DNA of 64,000 nt from JAIXUI01 sp943373175 (GCA_943373175.1 CALSBM010000004.1:15449-79448); one strand, 5' to 3'. Positions 17,697 through 27,566 are shown, counted from the stretch's first letter. The notes: generated from the letters alone by a model not told the origin. Program-made: numbers and translations.

Positions 17697-18497
17697 TTAA
17701 ATCGGCAACACCCAAGTACTAACACCTTGGTATTTATTCATCTCATGCATTTTTTGAACTGCCTCAAAATCAGTGTCAATGGGAAATGTTGCAACCCGAA
17801 TCAACCCTGAAGGGCCTGGAATCATCGCGCTTTCGATTCCTTTTGACTCCATAAACTTCATCCAGCGCTGTGCGTTTTCTACTTTCGCAAAGACTCCACT
17901 TACAAGGACGAACGACTTCTGAACGGATAAAGAGGTATGAAAGTAAGGCTCAGGTACTGATTGCGTTGAATTGCTGCTTTCGATAACGGATAAGGAGGAT
18001 TGAAAGTCCGGCAAATTTATGGATTGACCAATGCCAGCTTGTAACTGCTTGTTTACAGGCCGATAAAGCATTCCGACCATTAGAAAGAAAGATAGCAGAA
18101 CAAACAACCATTTTCTTGTACTTCTTTCTGAAACTGGTGTTAGCTGAACTATTTCTAAGGAAGTTGACGGAGCTACCGTAGGTAAAATTTCAGATAGACT
18201 TAACCATTCTCGAATAGGGAGTACCTTCTGAGTATTAAACAAATGATTGTAATGCGATGCCTGATGATGCAGCCATTTCAAAAGTTCAGGATCATTACTA
18301 ATTCTTGACGATTCCTGCGGAAATCCATCGTTAGAACCAGATTGTACTCGCTCTAACACCCATTCAGGAGCTGAAAGCGTATTAGTTAAGGAGTTATACG
18401 AAGAAGGCAATCGTATCAAGCGAATAAATCCTACGCCCGGCCAGTAAAAACTGCCTACTGAACGTAAATGAGAGAGTATAGCTTGAGGATAGTTCAC
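17697..18497 (-). CDS. SPOR-domain membrane protein
   Basis: A 266-residue protein with one membrane segment (about residues 128-145) and a C-terminal SPOR domain (about 190-266) with KSFVLVSGVFAKVENAQRWM, RVATFPIDTDFEAV and a WVLPI end. SPOR domains bind denuded glycan strands of peptidoglycan. The N-terminal ~90 residues, with PGVGFIRLI near residue 20, faintly resemble the cytoplasmic CCDC81-like HU domain (PGxGGF) that precedes SPOR in many Bacteroidota proteins; this copy is diverged and uncertain. Start codon is GTG, 5 bases after the upstream barrel gene, so it belongs to the TPR/barrel/SPOR unit. A role at the septum or in linking chromosome and wall is possible, not shown. Confidence 0.82.
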   Translation of the reverse strand: MNYPQAILSHLRSVGSFYWPGVGFIRLIRLPSSYNSLTNTLSAPEWVLERVQSGSNDGFPQESSRISNDPELLKWLHHQASHYNHLFNTQKVLPIREWLSLSEILPTVAPSTSLEIVQLTPVSERSTRKWLFVLLSFFLMVGMLYRPVNKQLQAGIGQSINLPDFQSSLSVIESSNSTQSVPEPYFHTSLSVQKSFVLVSGVFAKVENAQRWMKFMESKGIESAMIPGPSGLIRVATFPIDTDFEAVQKMHEMNKYQGVSTWVLPI

Positions 18498-18502
18498 TTT
18501 AG

Positions 18503-20146
18503 TTAAAGTTGAATGCTCAAACCGACTAAGGCCTGAATTCCATAAGACGGATAATTATACCATCTCACGTACCTCATGGAAGCCAAGTTGAGTACCTGAG
18601 CAAAGATGCTGGTTTTGCGGTTATATGCGTAAACAACCCTACCACTAAAATCCAATAAAAATGGAAAATGTTCTTCTTGCTCAAGCAGGTTGAGTGCACG
18701 AATGCCTTCCATTCCGGTTGCTTCTACTTTCACTTGCCACTTTGAGTCGATGTTATACTTTAGTTTGGCATCCACAGTCCATCGTGGAGTTTGCCAAGGA
18801 GTTTTCATCGTATCAAGCATTAAGTGTCGATATCTAACACCCGTTTCTATTGCCCATGAGTTACTGAACTGCCATTGGTACCTTAATTCGGCACTAAACT
18901 GAGTGGTTTGTGGATCGTAATCCGGCAACAAGTAGGGGCCTAAATTTTTAAAGAACATCATATTGTCGGTTCTGGAATAACAGAGAATTGCATTCAATTG
19001 ACTGTTTGGGCTTAGAAGGTGGCTGCCAGAAACTTTGATTTGGATTGAAGGACTATTGAGCAGCAATAAATCAGTTCCTGAGAAAGGACTTTGAGTCATT
19101 AGACTCAAGAATGTATTCGCTTGAACATCTCCTTGTAAGGCAACATCAAGCTGTGTTTTGCGATTTAGGCTCAGCCAGCGAAATCCAAAATCAGGGAAAA
19201 GCCGAAGCTTATTTTCAATGCTGTCGCCTACATAAACGATTCGCAGGCCCATTCCTGCTTCCCATTGGCTGCCTTTCAGTACATAACGTGGGCTTAAATG
19301 AATCATGTTTCGGGAGATACCAGCAAGCAAACCTTGGTAGTTGGAATAGAAGTACCTCGCACTCCAATCGATAAGTTGATCTGAAAGCACAACTCTACCA
19401 TTTCCTTTAACTTGAAATTGCTGTTCGCTTTGCCCTTTCTTATCATTAAGGATATGCGATAATACCTCGGCATGAAAACCTTGTCCGAGACTGTCGTAAG
19501 CAGCATTAGAAACTCCGGCTTTGATGGTAAATAGATTATAGTGTTGAGCCTCTGCTTCTGAAGGAGTATTGGTGAAGCCACTTAACTTGGTACTATCAAC
19601 TCCATAATACCGTACTGCCTGCCGATCAAAAGTAATTCCGCCAGAGTATCGCCAGTTTTTACGGTATAAATGTCCATCAAGGCTTGCCATGGTTTCGCCG
19701 TAATTAACGTTTCTGAAAGTAGTTCCTTCTCTATCAATTGAACCGGAGGAATTTAAATGGCGCACATTCAGACTTAAATCCCATGTTTTATTCTGAATGG
19801 TGTTTAGACTTAAACCAAGAAAGGGCGTGTTGTAAGTACCGAAACCAACGGTAATCCTGTTAGATTTATGTACTACCTGTGGGTCTATTATCGACTTAGA
19901 AAGGCCAACAGGATTTAGTTTAAAATCGCCAGGACTAAGATTTTGGATTGGCTTATATTGAAATTTTGGCCTCTCGGGATCAAATTGAGGCAACTCCGGC
20001 TTGAGTTGTATTTTTATCGCTTCAGCTAAGGTCGGTTGATACTGTCGCGTAAGTTTTAACGAATCAACTTTAAAGTCGTCTCTCCCTTGCCCTTGAAGCT
20101 GAACAACTGCCAACATCATTGAAAGCAGAAAAATTAATTTTTTCAT
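18503..20146 (-). CDS. Outer-membrane beta-barrel protein (TonB-receptor-like, no plug)
   Basis: A 547-residue protein with a signal peptide (about 1-19, ending LQGQ), a short Pro-rich N-terminal segment (about 25-90) and then a long series of amphipathic strands with aromatic girdles (for example WRYSGGITFDRQAVRYYG and WAIETGVRYRHL), ending in a C-terminal strand (GIQALVGLSIQL) typical of barrels inserted by Bam. It lacks a TonB box, plug domain and carboxypeptidase-regulatory domain, so it is not a full TonB-dependent receptor. It is 2 bases downstream of the TPR gene and 5 bases upstream of the SPOR gene. The three may form a trans-envelope assembly. The name is a fold-level call. Confidence 0.75.
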   Translation of the reverse strand: MKKLIFLLSMMLAVVQLQGQGRDDFKVDSLKLTRQYQPTLAEAIKIQLKPELPQFDPERPKFQYKPIQNLSPGDFKLNPVGLSKSIIDPQVVHKSNRITVGFGTYNTPFLGLSLNTIQNKTWDLSLNVRHLNSSGSIDREGTTFRNVNYGETMASLDGHLYRKNWRYSGGITFDRQAVRYYGVDSTKLSGFTNTPSEAEAQHYNLFTIKAGVSNAAYDSLGQGFHAEVLSHILNDKKGQSEQQFQVKGNGRVVLSDQLIDWSARYFYSNYQGLLAGISRNMIHLSPRYVLKGSQWEAGMGLRIVYVGDSIENKLRLFPDFGFRWLSLNRKTQLDVALQGDVQANTFLSLMTQSPFSGTDLLLLNSPSIQIKVSGSHLLSPNSQLNAILCYSRTDNMMFFKNLGPYLLPDYDPQTTQFSAELRYQWQFSNSWAIETGVRYRHLMLDTMKTPWQTPRWTVDAKLKYNIDSKWQVKVEATGMEGIRALNLLEQEEHFPFLLDFSGRVVYAYNRKTSIFAQVLNLASMRYVRWYNYPSYGIQALVGLSIQL

Positions 20147-20148
20147 TG

Positions 20149-23100
20149 CTAATCCTCCTGTAGTTGAGTGGCTGGTTTTTTAATCTGTTCTAACAACTGC
20201 TTAGCTTCAGCAATGACTTTAGGGCCATCATGATTGTCGATAACTGATTTTAATGTAGCAATGGCCTGAGTAGAATTGCCTTGTTCATTATAAACCCTTG
20301 CGAGGAGAATAAAAGAGCGCGCTACCCATTCATCGAAGTAAGGCATTTTCGCTGCCAAATCGAATATCACGGATTGGGCAGTACTCCATTCTTTTCTCAT
20401 AAAATGGGTTTTAGCCATTAGGTACCTGGCTTCGGCTGCCTTTATATTTTTTTGTGCTTCATACACCTTAGTAAACTCTATCATTGCTTGTGGATAATCG
20501 GCATTTTCTAATGCTAACTGACCCAATATTAAAGAGGCAGATTGTTTAGCTTCGGTTGTAGCGATATCATATCCAAGGACTTTCAAAGCGAACTGTTGTG
20601 ATTTACTTTTTTGCTGAAGGCCAAAGTTAAGTTCCATCAGATTGAGGGAAGCCTCAAGTTGAGCTGCCTTGTTTTCACTCGAAAGAAGTAGTTTTTCAGC
20701 CGCTTCTATACTTCCCGTTGAGTCTTTTATGGAACGTTTAAATGCCATTAGTTTCAGCAGCGACTTCTCTGAATAACTGTTTACAGGCTGTTGGCTCACA
20801 TATTGAAAATCTTCTATTGCTTTGAGTGTGTCCTTTACCTTTTCATGGCATTCGGCCCGCATTTGATGGGCTTGTAAGGCAAAATATCCGTCGGGGAACT
20901 TAGTGAGGTATTTGCTCAGTTCCTTAATCGTACGGTTGCAATCACCAGATTGGCTTAATTTTAACGCTGCCTCAAAACTTACTGAATCAACTTCAGAAGT
21001 AGTAAAACTGGCACTTGGAACTGTTTTCAGGAAATCATAAAACTGGTCAACTTCGTTTTTCGAAACGTAAATCGCCTTAATTCCTGCGATAGCATCACGT
21101 GCTTCTGCACTTTTGGGTGCTAAGCTGACAGTTTTTCTATATGCCTCAAGGGCCTTTTCGTCTTGGTCGCTGTTGTAATAAATTAAGCCTTTGAGGTTGT
21201 ATGCCTGTCGGATATAATTGCTATTTGGCCGTCCTGTAATCAGCTTATCCAATTGAATCAATGCTTCTTGAGGCTGATCCATGGCCACATAAGTATTGGA
21301 CAGGTCCATGAGCGCGTTATCTGCGTACGCTGATTGCGGAAATAAGGTGTTTAACCTTTTCAATAATTCTATTTTTCTAGTATTCTCAGCTCTCAACCCA
21401 TGAATTGTCGCTTTTTGATATAAAGCATAATCTGTTCCTGGAGCATTTCGGTTTATTACCCGATCATAGAACAATAATGCTTTAGGGTAATCTGCCAACG
21501 CGAAGGCTGCATCAGCAGTTCTTGCTATCATATCGGGAATTAGGATTTTATAATCTTCATTCTGGTTATATCGCAGTGGAGATTTTTGCACTAAATCGAA
21601 CCCTAACTCCCATTCTTTAAACGCTGCAGCATAATTTTTAGCGAGATAATGAACGTATCCGGCAGTATATCGACAACTCAATTCATTTACGCTTACTGGT
21701 AGCTCTTCTTTACCACTCATTTCAATGAAACTCCTGTGAAATGCCAATGCTTCTGAATACTGATTCAACTTGTAGGCAGATTCACCAGCCCAAAAAGTAG
21801 CCATTAACCTTATTTTATTCTCATAAGGGTGTTCTAAGGACTTCTTAAAGAAGCTTAATGCTTGCGAATAGTCGTTTTCGTTAAACAATTCTACCCCTCG
21901 GTAAAAGGTAACTTGCTGAAAAACTTTTCTGTTTTCAACGGTTTTGTCTTCAACACTATCTAATACTTCTGCCGCTTGTCTGAAATTTCTAGATGAAAGA
22001 AGCAGTTTCCCAATCATGTTCCTCACTTCATCCCCCATTTTTGATTTTGGAAACAACTGAAGAAACTGTTGAAGTCCACTTAAAGCTTGTGCCTGAAGTC
22101 CCAATTCCTGTAAAAGTTTGGCAGAATTGAAAGCAGATAGCTCACGAATTGCCTTATTATAGGAAAAGCCAGAGGAAAGTTCAAAAGCTTTTTGAGCTTT
22201 GTCTTTTTCTTGCAAAGATAAATGGCACTCTGCCGAAACATAAGCAGCCATTTGAGCAAGTGAATCTTGCTTAGCAACCGGTTTATTTAAAAGAGTAATT
22301 GCTTCTTTAAACTGATTGTTTTTCCATGCGGAAAAACCTGCCTGAAATGATTCGATGTTCCCCGGTTTAGCTGTTTTTTCTAAATAAATTTTGAAGTAAG
22401 GCCAAGCTTTTTCATAGTTATGTTTCATAAAAAATGCCTGAGCAGTAACTAATGCAAAAGACTCTCGTTGTTTTTGGTCTTTTTTGTCAGCCGAGGGTTG
22501 GGTAGCGAGGATAACTTTATCGTATTCTTTCTGACTAAAAAAAAGCTGCGCAAGTAACAAGGAAGCCGAAATCCCATACTGCTTACTTCCCGTTACAGGA
22601 ATAAGGTAATCGGGAACTTTAGCATATCGTTCCAATTTAAAGCTAGCATAACCCGCAAAGTAAGAAGCCATTTCATCCATCTCAGATTGAGGATCCCGTA
22701 AATCTCCCCATTGTGTGACGGCTTCTTGGTATCGGGCTTTTTGTACCAAGGCAACAAGCCTCATCGCTCCAAGCTCACTGTTCTGCTTTTCATCCAAAAC
22801 TTCGCTCGCAATTGTTGGAAAATCATTGACAGCCTCCCATTTTCGGGCTTTAAACTCCGATTTCAACCAATAATACCTTGCTTTATCAGATAAAAAATGA
22901 GAAGGATAACGGTTGATAGCTCGTTTTAACTGACTAACAGCATCGGAAGTTTCGGATTCCGCCGAACAAAAAGCGTCATAATAGTATGCAATCGCCCAAT
23001 CTCCTTCCCCTTCTTGGTTATTGAAGCTGGCATGTCGTTTCATCCAGCGATTTAGAAAAACCTGAGAGGAGGCATACTGCTCGGCATCGAACAGGTCTAA

Positions 23101-23226
23101 TCCTTCCCGTAAATCAGAAGATTGTGGCTGAAACCATCGGTTTTGCTGGGCTTTTGCAGGGATGCTCCAAATCAACCCCAAAAGGAAGATGAAAAACACC
23201 CTTGCCGGCAACTGTCGGTAAGTCAT
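20149..23226 (-). CDS. Exported tetratricopeptide-repeat protein
   Basis: A 1025-residue protein with a signal peptide (about 1-26, ending IPAKA) and then helical TPR-like repeats over its whole length. Clear repeats contain GLIYYNSDQDEKALEAYRKT, ALFHRSF-like and YPQAMIEFTKVYE helices, and motifs such as LGQLALENADYPQA. Such proteins are protein-interaction scaffolds in the periplasm or at the inner face of the outer membrane. The gene opens the TPR/barrel/SPOR unit, lying 41 bases after the TonB-dependent receptor gene and 2 bases before the barrel gene. No enzyme domain is seen; the start ATG directly precedes the signal peptide. Confidence 0.85.
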   Translation of the reverse strand: MTYRQLPARVFFIFLLGLIWSIPAKAQQNRWFQPQSSDLREGLDLFDAEQYASSQVFLNRWMKRHASFNNQEGEGDWAIAYYYDAFCSAESETSDAVSQLKRAINRYPSHFLSDKARYYWLKSEFKARKWEAVNDFPTIASEVLDEKQNSELGAMRLVALVQKARYQEAVTQWGDLRDPQSEMDEMASYFAGYASFKLERYAKVPDYLIPVTGSKQYGISASLLLAQLFFSQKEYDKVILATQPSADKKDQKQRESFALVTAQAFFMKHNYEKAWPYFKIYLEKTAKPGNIESFQAGFSAWKNNQFKEAITLLNKPVAKQDSLAQMAAYVSAECHLSLQEKDKAQKAFELSSGFSYNKAIRELSAFNSAKLLQELGLQAQALSGLQQFLQLFPKSKMGDEVRNMIGKLLLSSRNFRQAAEVLDSVEDKTVENRKVFQQVTFYRGVELFNENDYSQALSFFKKSLEHPYENKIRLMATFWAGESAYKLNQYSEALAFHRSFIEMSGKEELPVSVNELSCRYTAGYVHYLAKNYAAAFKEWELGFDLVQKSPLRYNQNEDYKILIPDMIARTADAAFALADYPKALLFYDRVINRNAPGTDYALYQKATIHGLRAENTRKIELLKRLNTLFPQSAYADNALMDLSNTYVAMDQPQEALIQLDKLITGRPNSNYIRQAYNLKGLIYYNSDQDEKALEAYRKTVSLAPKSAEARDAIAGIKAIYVSKNEVDQFYDFLKTVPSASFTTSEVDSVSFEAALKLSQSGDCNRTIKELSKYLTKFPDGYFALQAHQMRAECHEKVKDTLKAIEDFQYVSQQPVNSYSEKSLLKLMAFKRSIKDSTGSIEAAEKLLLSSENKAAQLEASLNLMELNFGLQQKSKSQQFALKVLGYDIATTEAKQSASLILGQLALENADYPQAMIEFTKVYEAQKNIKAAEARYLMAKTHFMRKEWSTAQSVIFDLAAKMPYFDEWVARSFILLARVYNEQGNSTQAIATLKSVIDNHDGPKVIAEAKQLLEQIKKPATQLQED

Positions 23227-23267
23227 GCGTTGAATTTAACACGGAATATGTGCTTAACGCAGCACTT

Positions 23268-25589
23268 TTAGAATTGATACGTTACGCCTAAACTTGGGAG
23301 AATTGGCAATTGGTTAACCCTAGTATAACGAATTCTGTCAAAATAAAAGATGTTTTCTCTGTTGTAGGTATTTGTAACACTAAAGCTGCATTCCAACTTT
23401 TGCTTACCAATTTCCAGTTTATACTTAATTCCCATGTCTAAACGGTGAAAGTCAGGTAAACGTCCACCGTTCAACTGGCCATAAGCGATTCCTAACTGGC
23501 CATTCTGATTAAGAATATTGCCTCCCAAACCGTTCATGGTTATCTGTTCGAAGAATCCTTGGGTTTGAGTGAAAGGAAATCCTGAACCATAATTCCAGCG
23601 GGCTGAAAACTCCCAATTACGCTTTTTTCCGGCGGTATAAGTAGCAACAAGGTTTACATTATGACGGCGATCAAAATTTGGTGCATACTGTCGAATTCCA
23701 TCATCTCTTGTAACGTAGGTTAACGAATAGGTTGTCCATAAGTACCAGCGTTTGCGCTCGTATTTCACTCGGATATCAGCTCCATAAGCTTGGCCAACTT
23801 CAATGATGAAATCTTTTCGTTGGAATTCAGGCTTATCGGCGAACTGCGGCAAATCATCATAGATTTTATCACGATTCAGGTTGGTCATCTGAGTGAAATC
23901 TTTGATAAAAACTTCTGAGTTAACTTCAATATTCTCTGTTAAGTCGTATTCAAAACCACCAAGTAAGTGATTGGCTTTCTGCAATTTATCGTTAAGTTCC
24001 TGTCCTTTAAACGTGCGGGGAAGATTATCAGGACCGGCAAGAAATCCGTAAAAGAGGTTTACAACGTCTCGATCAGAAGCTGCTGCAATGAGGTTTTGCG
24101 AATAAACCCCTCCAGCAGCTTTGAATCTAAGTCGTTCGCTGATGTTGTACTTAAGTCCGAATCTTGGCTCAAATGAACTATTGGCCAAAGTCGGATAATA
24201 CTGAATCCTGAATCCAGGTTCTACCACTAATCTTTTGCTTACATAGCGGTATTTTACATAACCTGCAATCTCGGTATTGTTGATTTTTTGCTCTAGAAAA
24301 CGACCTACAGAATTGAAAAATGTAAAGTCGGTTGAAAACGACACCAACTCAACACCATAATTAAACTCATCGCGCCCGTTGAAGTGACTGAAGTTTAATC
24401 CGCCATTAAACCCCCCAATGCTCGATTTTCTTGGTCTTCCATCCGCTTCTTGTTGTGTAATGTCGTAAGAAGAATAACCGAAGTTTCCTCGTATAAGCGT
24501 TGAACTGCTTCCAGGTACTACAATAAAACTGGTACCTGCTCCAACTGAATTCCAGCCTATATTGGCAATGTTCCTAAAATTGACGTTGTCCTTGAAGTTA
24601 AACCCAAAGAGGTTTAGCTTACTTCCGTTGTTGGTTTTGAAAGAAACTTTACCATAAAGATCGGTAAATGAGAATGGCAAACCTCCAGAATCGGCATAGC
24701 TATAAAGCACTTTGGAGGTTTGATCTAAGTAAGAAGACTTGGCAGAAAACAAAAACGTCGGGACAAAATCATCATCTTCCTTGTGTTTACCTAACGGGCC
24801 TTCGAGCAGAAGACGAGACATAAATGGACTTGCGCCTATTTTTCCTGTAATCCTATTTTGGTTTCCATCCCGAGTACTCACATCCATAACGGCAGAAATC
24901 CGTCCTCCATATTCACTATTAAACCCACCTGTATGCACATCTGCGGTTTTTATGATGTCGGTTTCGAAGACTGAAAACAACCCGATAGAATGGAAAGGGT
25001 TGTAGATAATCATTCCGTCTAACATCACCTTATTCATCACTGGAGATCCTCCTCTGATGTAGAGCTGTCCGCCTTGATCACCGGTAAAAACTACCCCCGG
25101 AAGAACCTGTAGGTATTGAGCGATGTCAGGCTCTCCACCAACAGAGGGAAGCTGTGCTATTTCCTTAGAGGTAACAGTAGCGACTGCTACATTAACTTTC
25201 TCTCTGTTCTCTTCCTTTTTAGAAGTAATTCTGACTTCATTCAAATTGAATTGCCTTTTCCTCAACATCAACTTTTGATTCAGCAGTTGGCCGGCTTTGA
25301 GGTTGATGTTTACTTGAATGGTATCAAAGCCAAGGTAAGAAGTAGAAAGAATGTAGCTTCCCGGTGGCACTTTAGTAATACTGAAGTAGCCGTCGCCATC
25401 GGTAACTGAACCAAAGCGAGTCCCTTTCAAGACCACCGTGGTGAACAAAATAGGCTCGCCAGTTTCTTTGTTGTAAACAAATCCTCGAACAGTACCGAAA
25501 GTTTCCTGTGCCTTAACTAAAGATACAGAACCGAGGAACAAACATAAAAAGAGAAGAAAAAAAGTTGTGATGCGGAGTTGTCGCTTCAT
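23268..25589 (-). CDS. TonB-dependent outer-membrane receptor
   Basis: A 773-residue protein: signal peptide (about 1-27), a carboxypeptidase-regulatory-like domain (about 30-115, with GTVRGFVYNKETGEPI and SYLGFDT), a plug domain (about 130-250, with LPSVGGEPDIAQYLQVLPGV and YIRGGSPVMNKVMLDG), then a 22-strand-type barrel to a C-terminal LGVTYQF. It imports a large or scarce ligand using energy passed through TonB. The ligand is unknown; there is no SusD gene beside it, which argues against a polysaccharide-utilisation locus. It starts the long minus-strand run; the 102-base divergent gap to the 92-residue gene must hold both promoters. Confidence 0.93.
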   Translation of the reverse strand: MKRQLRITTFFLLFLCLFLGSVSLVKAQETFGTVRGFVYNKETGEPILFTTVVLKGTRFGSVTDGDGYFSITKVPPGSYILSTSYLGFDTIQVNINLKAGQLLNQKLMLRKRQFNLNEVRITSKKEENREKVNVAVATVTSKEIAQLPSVGGEPDIAQYLQVLPGVVFTGDQGGQLYIRGGSPVMNKVMLDGMIIYNPFHSIGLFSVFETDIIKTADVHTGGFNSEYGGRISAVMDVSTRDGNQNRITGKIGASPFMSRLLLEGPLGKHKEDDDFVPTFLFSAKSSYLDQTSKVLYSYADSGGLPFSFTDLYGKVSFKTNNGSKLNLFGFNFKDNVNFRNIANIGWNSVGAGTSFIVVPGSSSTLIRGNFGYSSYDITQQEADGRPRKSSIGGFNGGLNFSHFNGRDEFNYGVELVSFSTDFTFFNSVGRFLEQKINNTEIAGYVKYRYVSKRLVVEPGFRIQYYPTLANSSFEPRFGLKYNISERLRFKAAGGVYSQNLIAAASDRDVVNLFYGFLAGPDNLPRTFKGQELNDKLQKANHLLGGFEYDLTENIEVNSEVFIKDFTQMTNLNRDKIYDDLPQFADKPEFQRKDFIIEVGQAYGADIRVKYERKRWYLWTTYSLTYVTRDDGIRQYAPNFDRRHNVNLVATYTAGKKRNWEFSARWNYGSGFPFTQTQGFFEQITMNGLGGNILNQNGQLGIAYGQLNGGRLPDFHRLDMGIKYKLEIGKQKLECSFSVTNTYNRENIFYFDRIRYTRVNQLPILPSLGVTYQF

Positions 25590-25691
25590 GGACGGCCAAA
25601 ATAGACAAATCAGCTTAAAAATTGGCCTTTCGATAGGAAATTAACGCATTTCGAAACAAAGAAGTCTGGTAACCGTTAAAAACAAAAAGCC

Positions 25692-25970
25692 ATGGATAAT
25701 ACCCCAATAATCGCAAAAGAGGCCATCAAAGGCCTTAGTTTTCCAAAAGTTCCCATGAACGATGAAAGTACCCAAAAGCATTTAGCCGAATTAGCTGAAC
25801 GTGCAATGGTTCTTGGCAATACGGAACACGGTAAAGTAAGCATTATCTTTCATTCAGAGTTGGGCAAGCATAGGGTAGAAACCACTATTTGGGCTGCTAA
25901 TGAACACGACATTACGCTTAAAGGTGGAGTTATCATTCCTCTTAGTGCGATAGAGTCGATTATTCTCTAA
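25692..25970 (+). CDS. Small conserved-looking protein of unknown function
   Basis: A 92-residue cytosolic protein without signal peptide or membrane segment. The first half is helical; the second half reads as short beta-strands (KVSIIFHSELGKHRVETTIW, then ITLKGGVIIPLSAI) that suggest a small beta-barrel fold. I do not recognise a named family but the compact composition and clean start suggest a real gene. It is transcribed away from the TonB-receptor gene and overlaps the convergent lipoprotein gene by 11 bases. Confidence 0.7.
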   Translation: MDNTPIIAKEAIKGLSFPKVPMNDESTQKHLAELAERAMVLGNTEHGKVSIIFHSELGKHRVETTIWAANEHDITLKGGVIIPLSAIESIIL

Positions 25971-26622
25971 GGGCTTTGTTCCAATACTGATAATGAATTC
26001 CTGGAGCCTTAATTTCCCAACGCTGCCTGAATCCTACCGTTTCTAACGATTCTAGAAAAGGTTTTGTTAGCATGTTCCCTTGGCAATATACTTCTCCGAT
26101 TTGTGGTAAATTTTGGTAATTCACTAACAGAATTCCTCCCCTTTCAGAGCAGTTTTGTGCGGCTAAAAGTGGAAAAGCGGGACTAAGCTCATCAGCTCTT
26201 CCCTGAATAATCAGCAAATCAAACTGAACATTGGGGATTTTTCCTGCCTGCCAATTTAGAAAGGACATGTTTCCGGGAAAGTTTTCAGGCCAGGGTTGAG
26301 GAAAACGCAGCTCAGGATTAGGTAAATCTCCAAGAGGCCAAACTAAACCTAAAACAGTTGTTTCCTTTCTTAACAATTTAGCTATCAAATGCCCGTGAAA
26401 GACTCCATAAGCTATTACTTTAAGTCCCTCGTGAGGATTTAGCTTTTTTACTACACTATCAATCAGGAGTGTTTTCTCAGAAACTGGTGAAACAAAAAGG
26501 GCTTGCTGCCGATCAAATGCTTTTAAATCTGAAGTCTTCTTTGCCTGTTTTCTTACTTTACAACTACCGAAAACTGCACAAAGCAGCAACACAACAGCAA
26601 TCAACCTTGAGGAAATAATCAT
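25960..26622 (-). CDS. Lipoprotein with Rossmann/methyltransferase-like body
   Basis: A 220-residue protein with a lipoprotein signal (CAVFGSC, lipid-modified Cys near residue 22) when started at the ATG at 26622; an in-frame start at 26658 would add 12 residues before the signal and overlap the divergent gene. The body has a strand/helix order reminiscent of class I methyltransferases: LKVIAYG, then TTVLGLVWP, then FDLLIIQGRADEL, then GGILLVNYQ, then a final VGFRQRWEI hairpin. The glycine-rich cofactor loop is degenerate, so binding of S-adenosylmethionine is doubtful. A methyltransferase fold on a lipoprotein is odd. No function is claimed. Confidence 0.68.
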   Translation of the reverse strand: MIISSRLIAVVLLLCAVFGSCKVRKQAKKTSDLKAFDRQQALFVSPVSEKTLLIDSVVKKLNPHEGLKVIAYGVFHGHLIAKLLRKETTVLGLVWPLGDLPNPELRFPQPWPENFPGNMSFLNWQAGKIPNVQFDLLIIQGRADELSPAFPLLAAQNCSERGGILLVNYQNLPQIGEVYCQGNMLTKPFLESLETVGFRQRWEIKAPGIHYQYWNKALRE

Positions 26623-26642
26623 AGTGCAAAAGAAGTGAATAG

Positions 26643-27545
26643 ATGGTGTCGTTAGCATGGACTCCCGAATACGAGCTGGTATTGCCTGTAGGTCACCGGT
26701 TTCCGATGGAGAAATACGGGTTGATTCCTGAACAATTAATCTATGAAGGCACTATCCGGGATAATCAAGTTTATTACCCGGGATTAGTTAGCGATGAAAT
26801 ACTTCTTTTAACTCATTGCGCCGATTATGTTAGGCGGTTTCAATCGGGAGAATTGACTGCCGCTGAAATAAGAAGATCCGGATTTCCCTGGTCTCAAGAG
26901 TTGGTAAAGAGAGAATATCTAATCACAAGCGGCACTATTGAAGCCATGAAAAGGGCTCAACAAGATCGAATTGCCTTTAATGGAGCTGGCGGTACCCATC
27001 ATGCCTTTCGCGATGCAGGAGAAGGATTCTGTTTGTTTAATGACTTTGCAGTTGCCGCTAATTACTGGCTAAGCCTTTATCCCAACCAGAGGATATTAAT
27101 TGTGGATTTAGATGTTCATCAAGGAAATGGAACAGCCTCAATTCTGAACCAGGAATCCCGTGTTTTTACGTTCAGTATGCATGGGAGGAACAACTTTCCA
27201 CATAGAAAAGAGCATTCTTCCTTGGATATTGCGTTAGAAAATGGGATTGAAAACCATGATTATCTTACTCTGTTAGAGCGTAATCTGGACAGAGTAATGC
27301 ACGATTTTCTTCCTGACCAGATGCTTTATCTGGCAGGAGTTGATGTCTTGAAAACTGATCGACTTGGGAAATTAGGATTAAGCCGGGAGGGTTGTCGCGA
27401 ACGCGATTCCATGGTATTTCAGTTTGCTCTAAAGGCACGAATTCCTGTCACCGTAAGCCTTGGCGGAGGCTATTCCACTAAGGTAATTGACATAGTTGAA
27501 GCACATTGTAACACCATTCGGGTAGCTTCTTCACTCTTTTTTTAA
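26643..27545 (+). CDS. Histone deacetylase-family (AcuC/HDAC-like) hydrolase
   Basis: A 300-residue zinc-dependent amidohydrolase of the arginase/deacetylase fold; bacterial members remove acyl groups from proteins, polyamines or small molecules. Metal and catalytic residues are visible: GGTHHAF (tandem His pair), GFCLFND, VDLDVHQGNGT (Asp and His zinc ligands), the third zinc ligand Asp in GVDVLKTDRLGKL, and the GGGYS segment with the transition-state Tyr. The N-terminus HRFPMEKY fits the family, which fixes the start at 26643. It diverges from the lipoprotein gene with only 20 bases between the starts and lies 21 bases before the DUF4412 gene. Substrate unknown. Confidence 0.9.
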   Translation: MVSLAWTPEYELVLPVGHRFPMEKYGLIPEQLIYEGTIRDNQVYYPGLVSDEILLLTHCADYVRRFQSGELTAAEIRRSGFPWSQELVKREYLITSGTIEAMKRAQQDRIAFNGAGGTHHAFRDAGEGFCLFNDFAVAANYWLSLYPNQRILIVDLDVHQGNGTASILNQESRVFTFSMHGRNNFPHRKEHSSLDIALENGIENHDYLTLLERNLDRVMHDFLPDQMLYLAGVDVLKTDRLGKLGLSREGCRERDSMVFQFALKARIPVTVSLGGGYSTKVIDIVEAHCNTIRVASSLFF

Positions 27546-27566
27546 CCATCTTTTTATCTTAGCCTC

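Noticed and set aside
23227..23267. GTGCT/AGCAC short hairpin between the TonB receptor and TPR genes
   Set aside because: A five-base stem without T-run in a 41-base gap is too weak to call a terminator.
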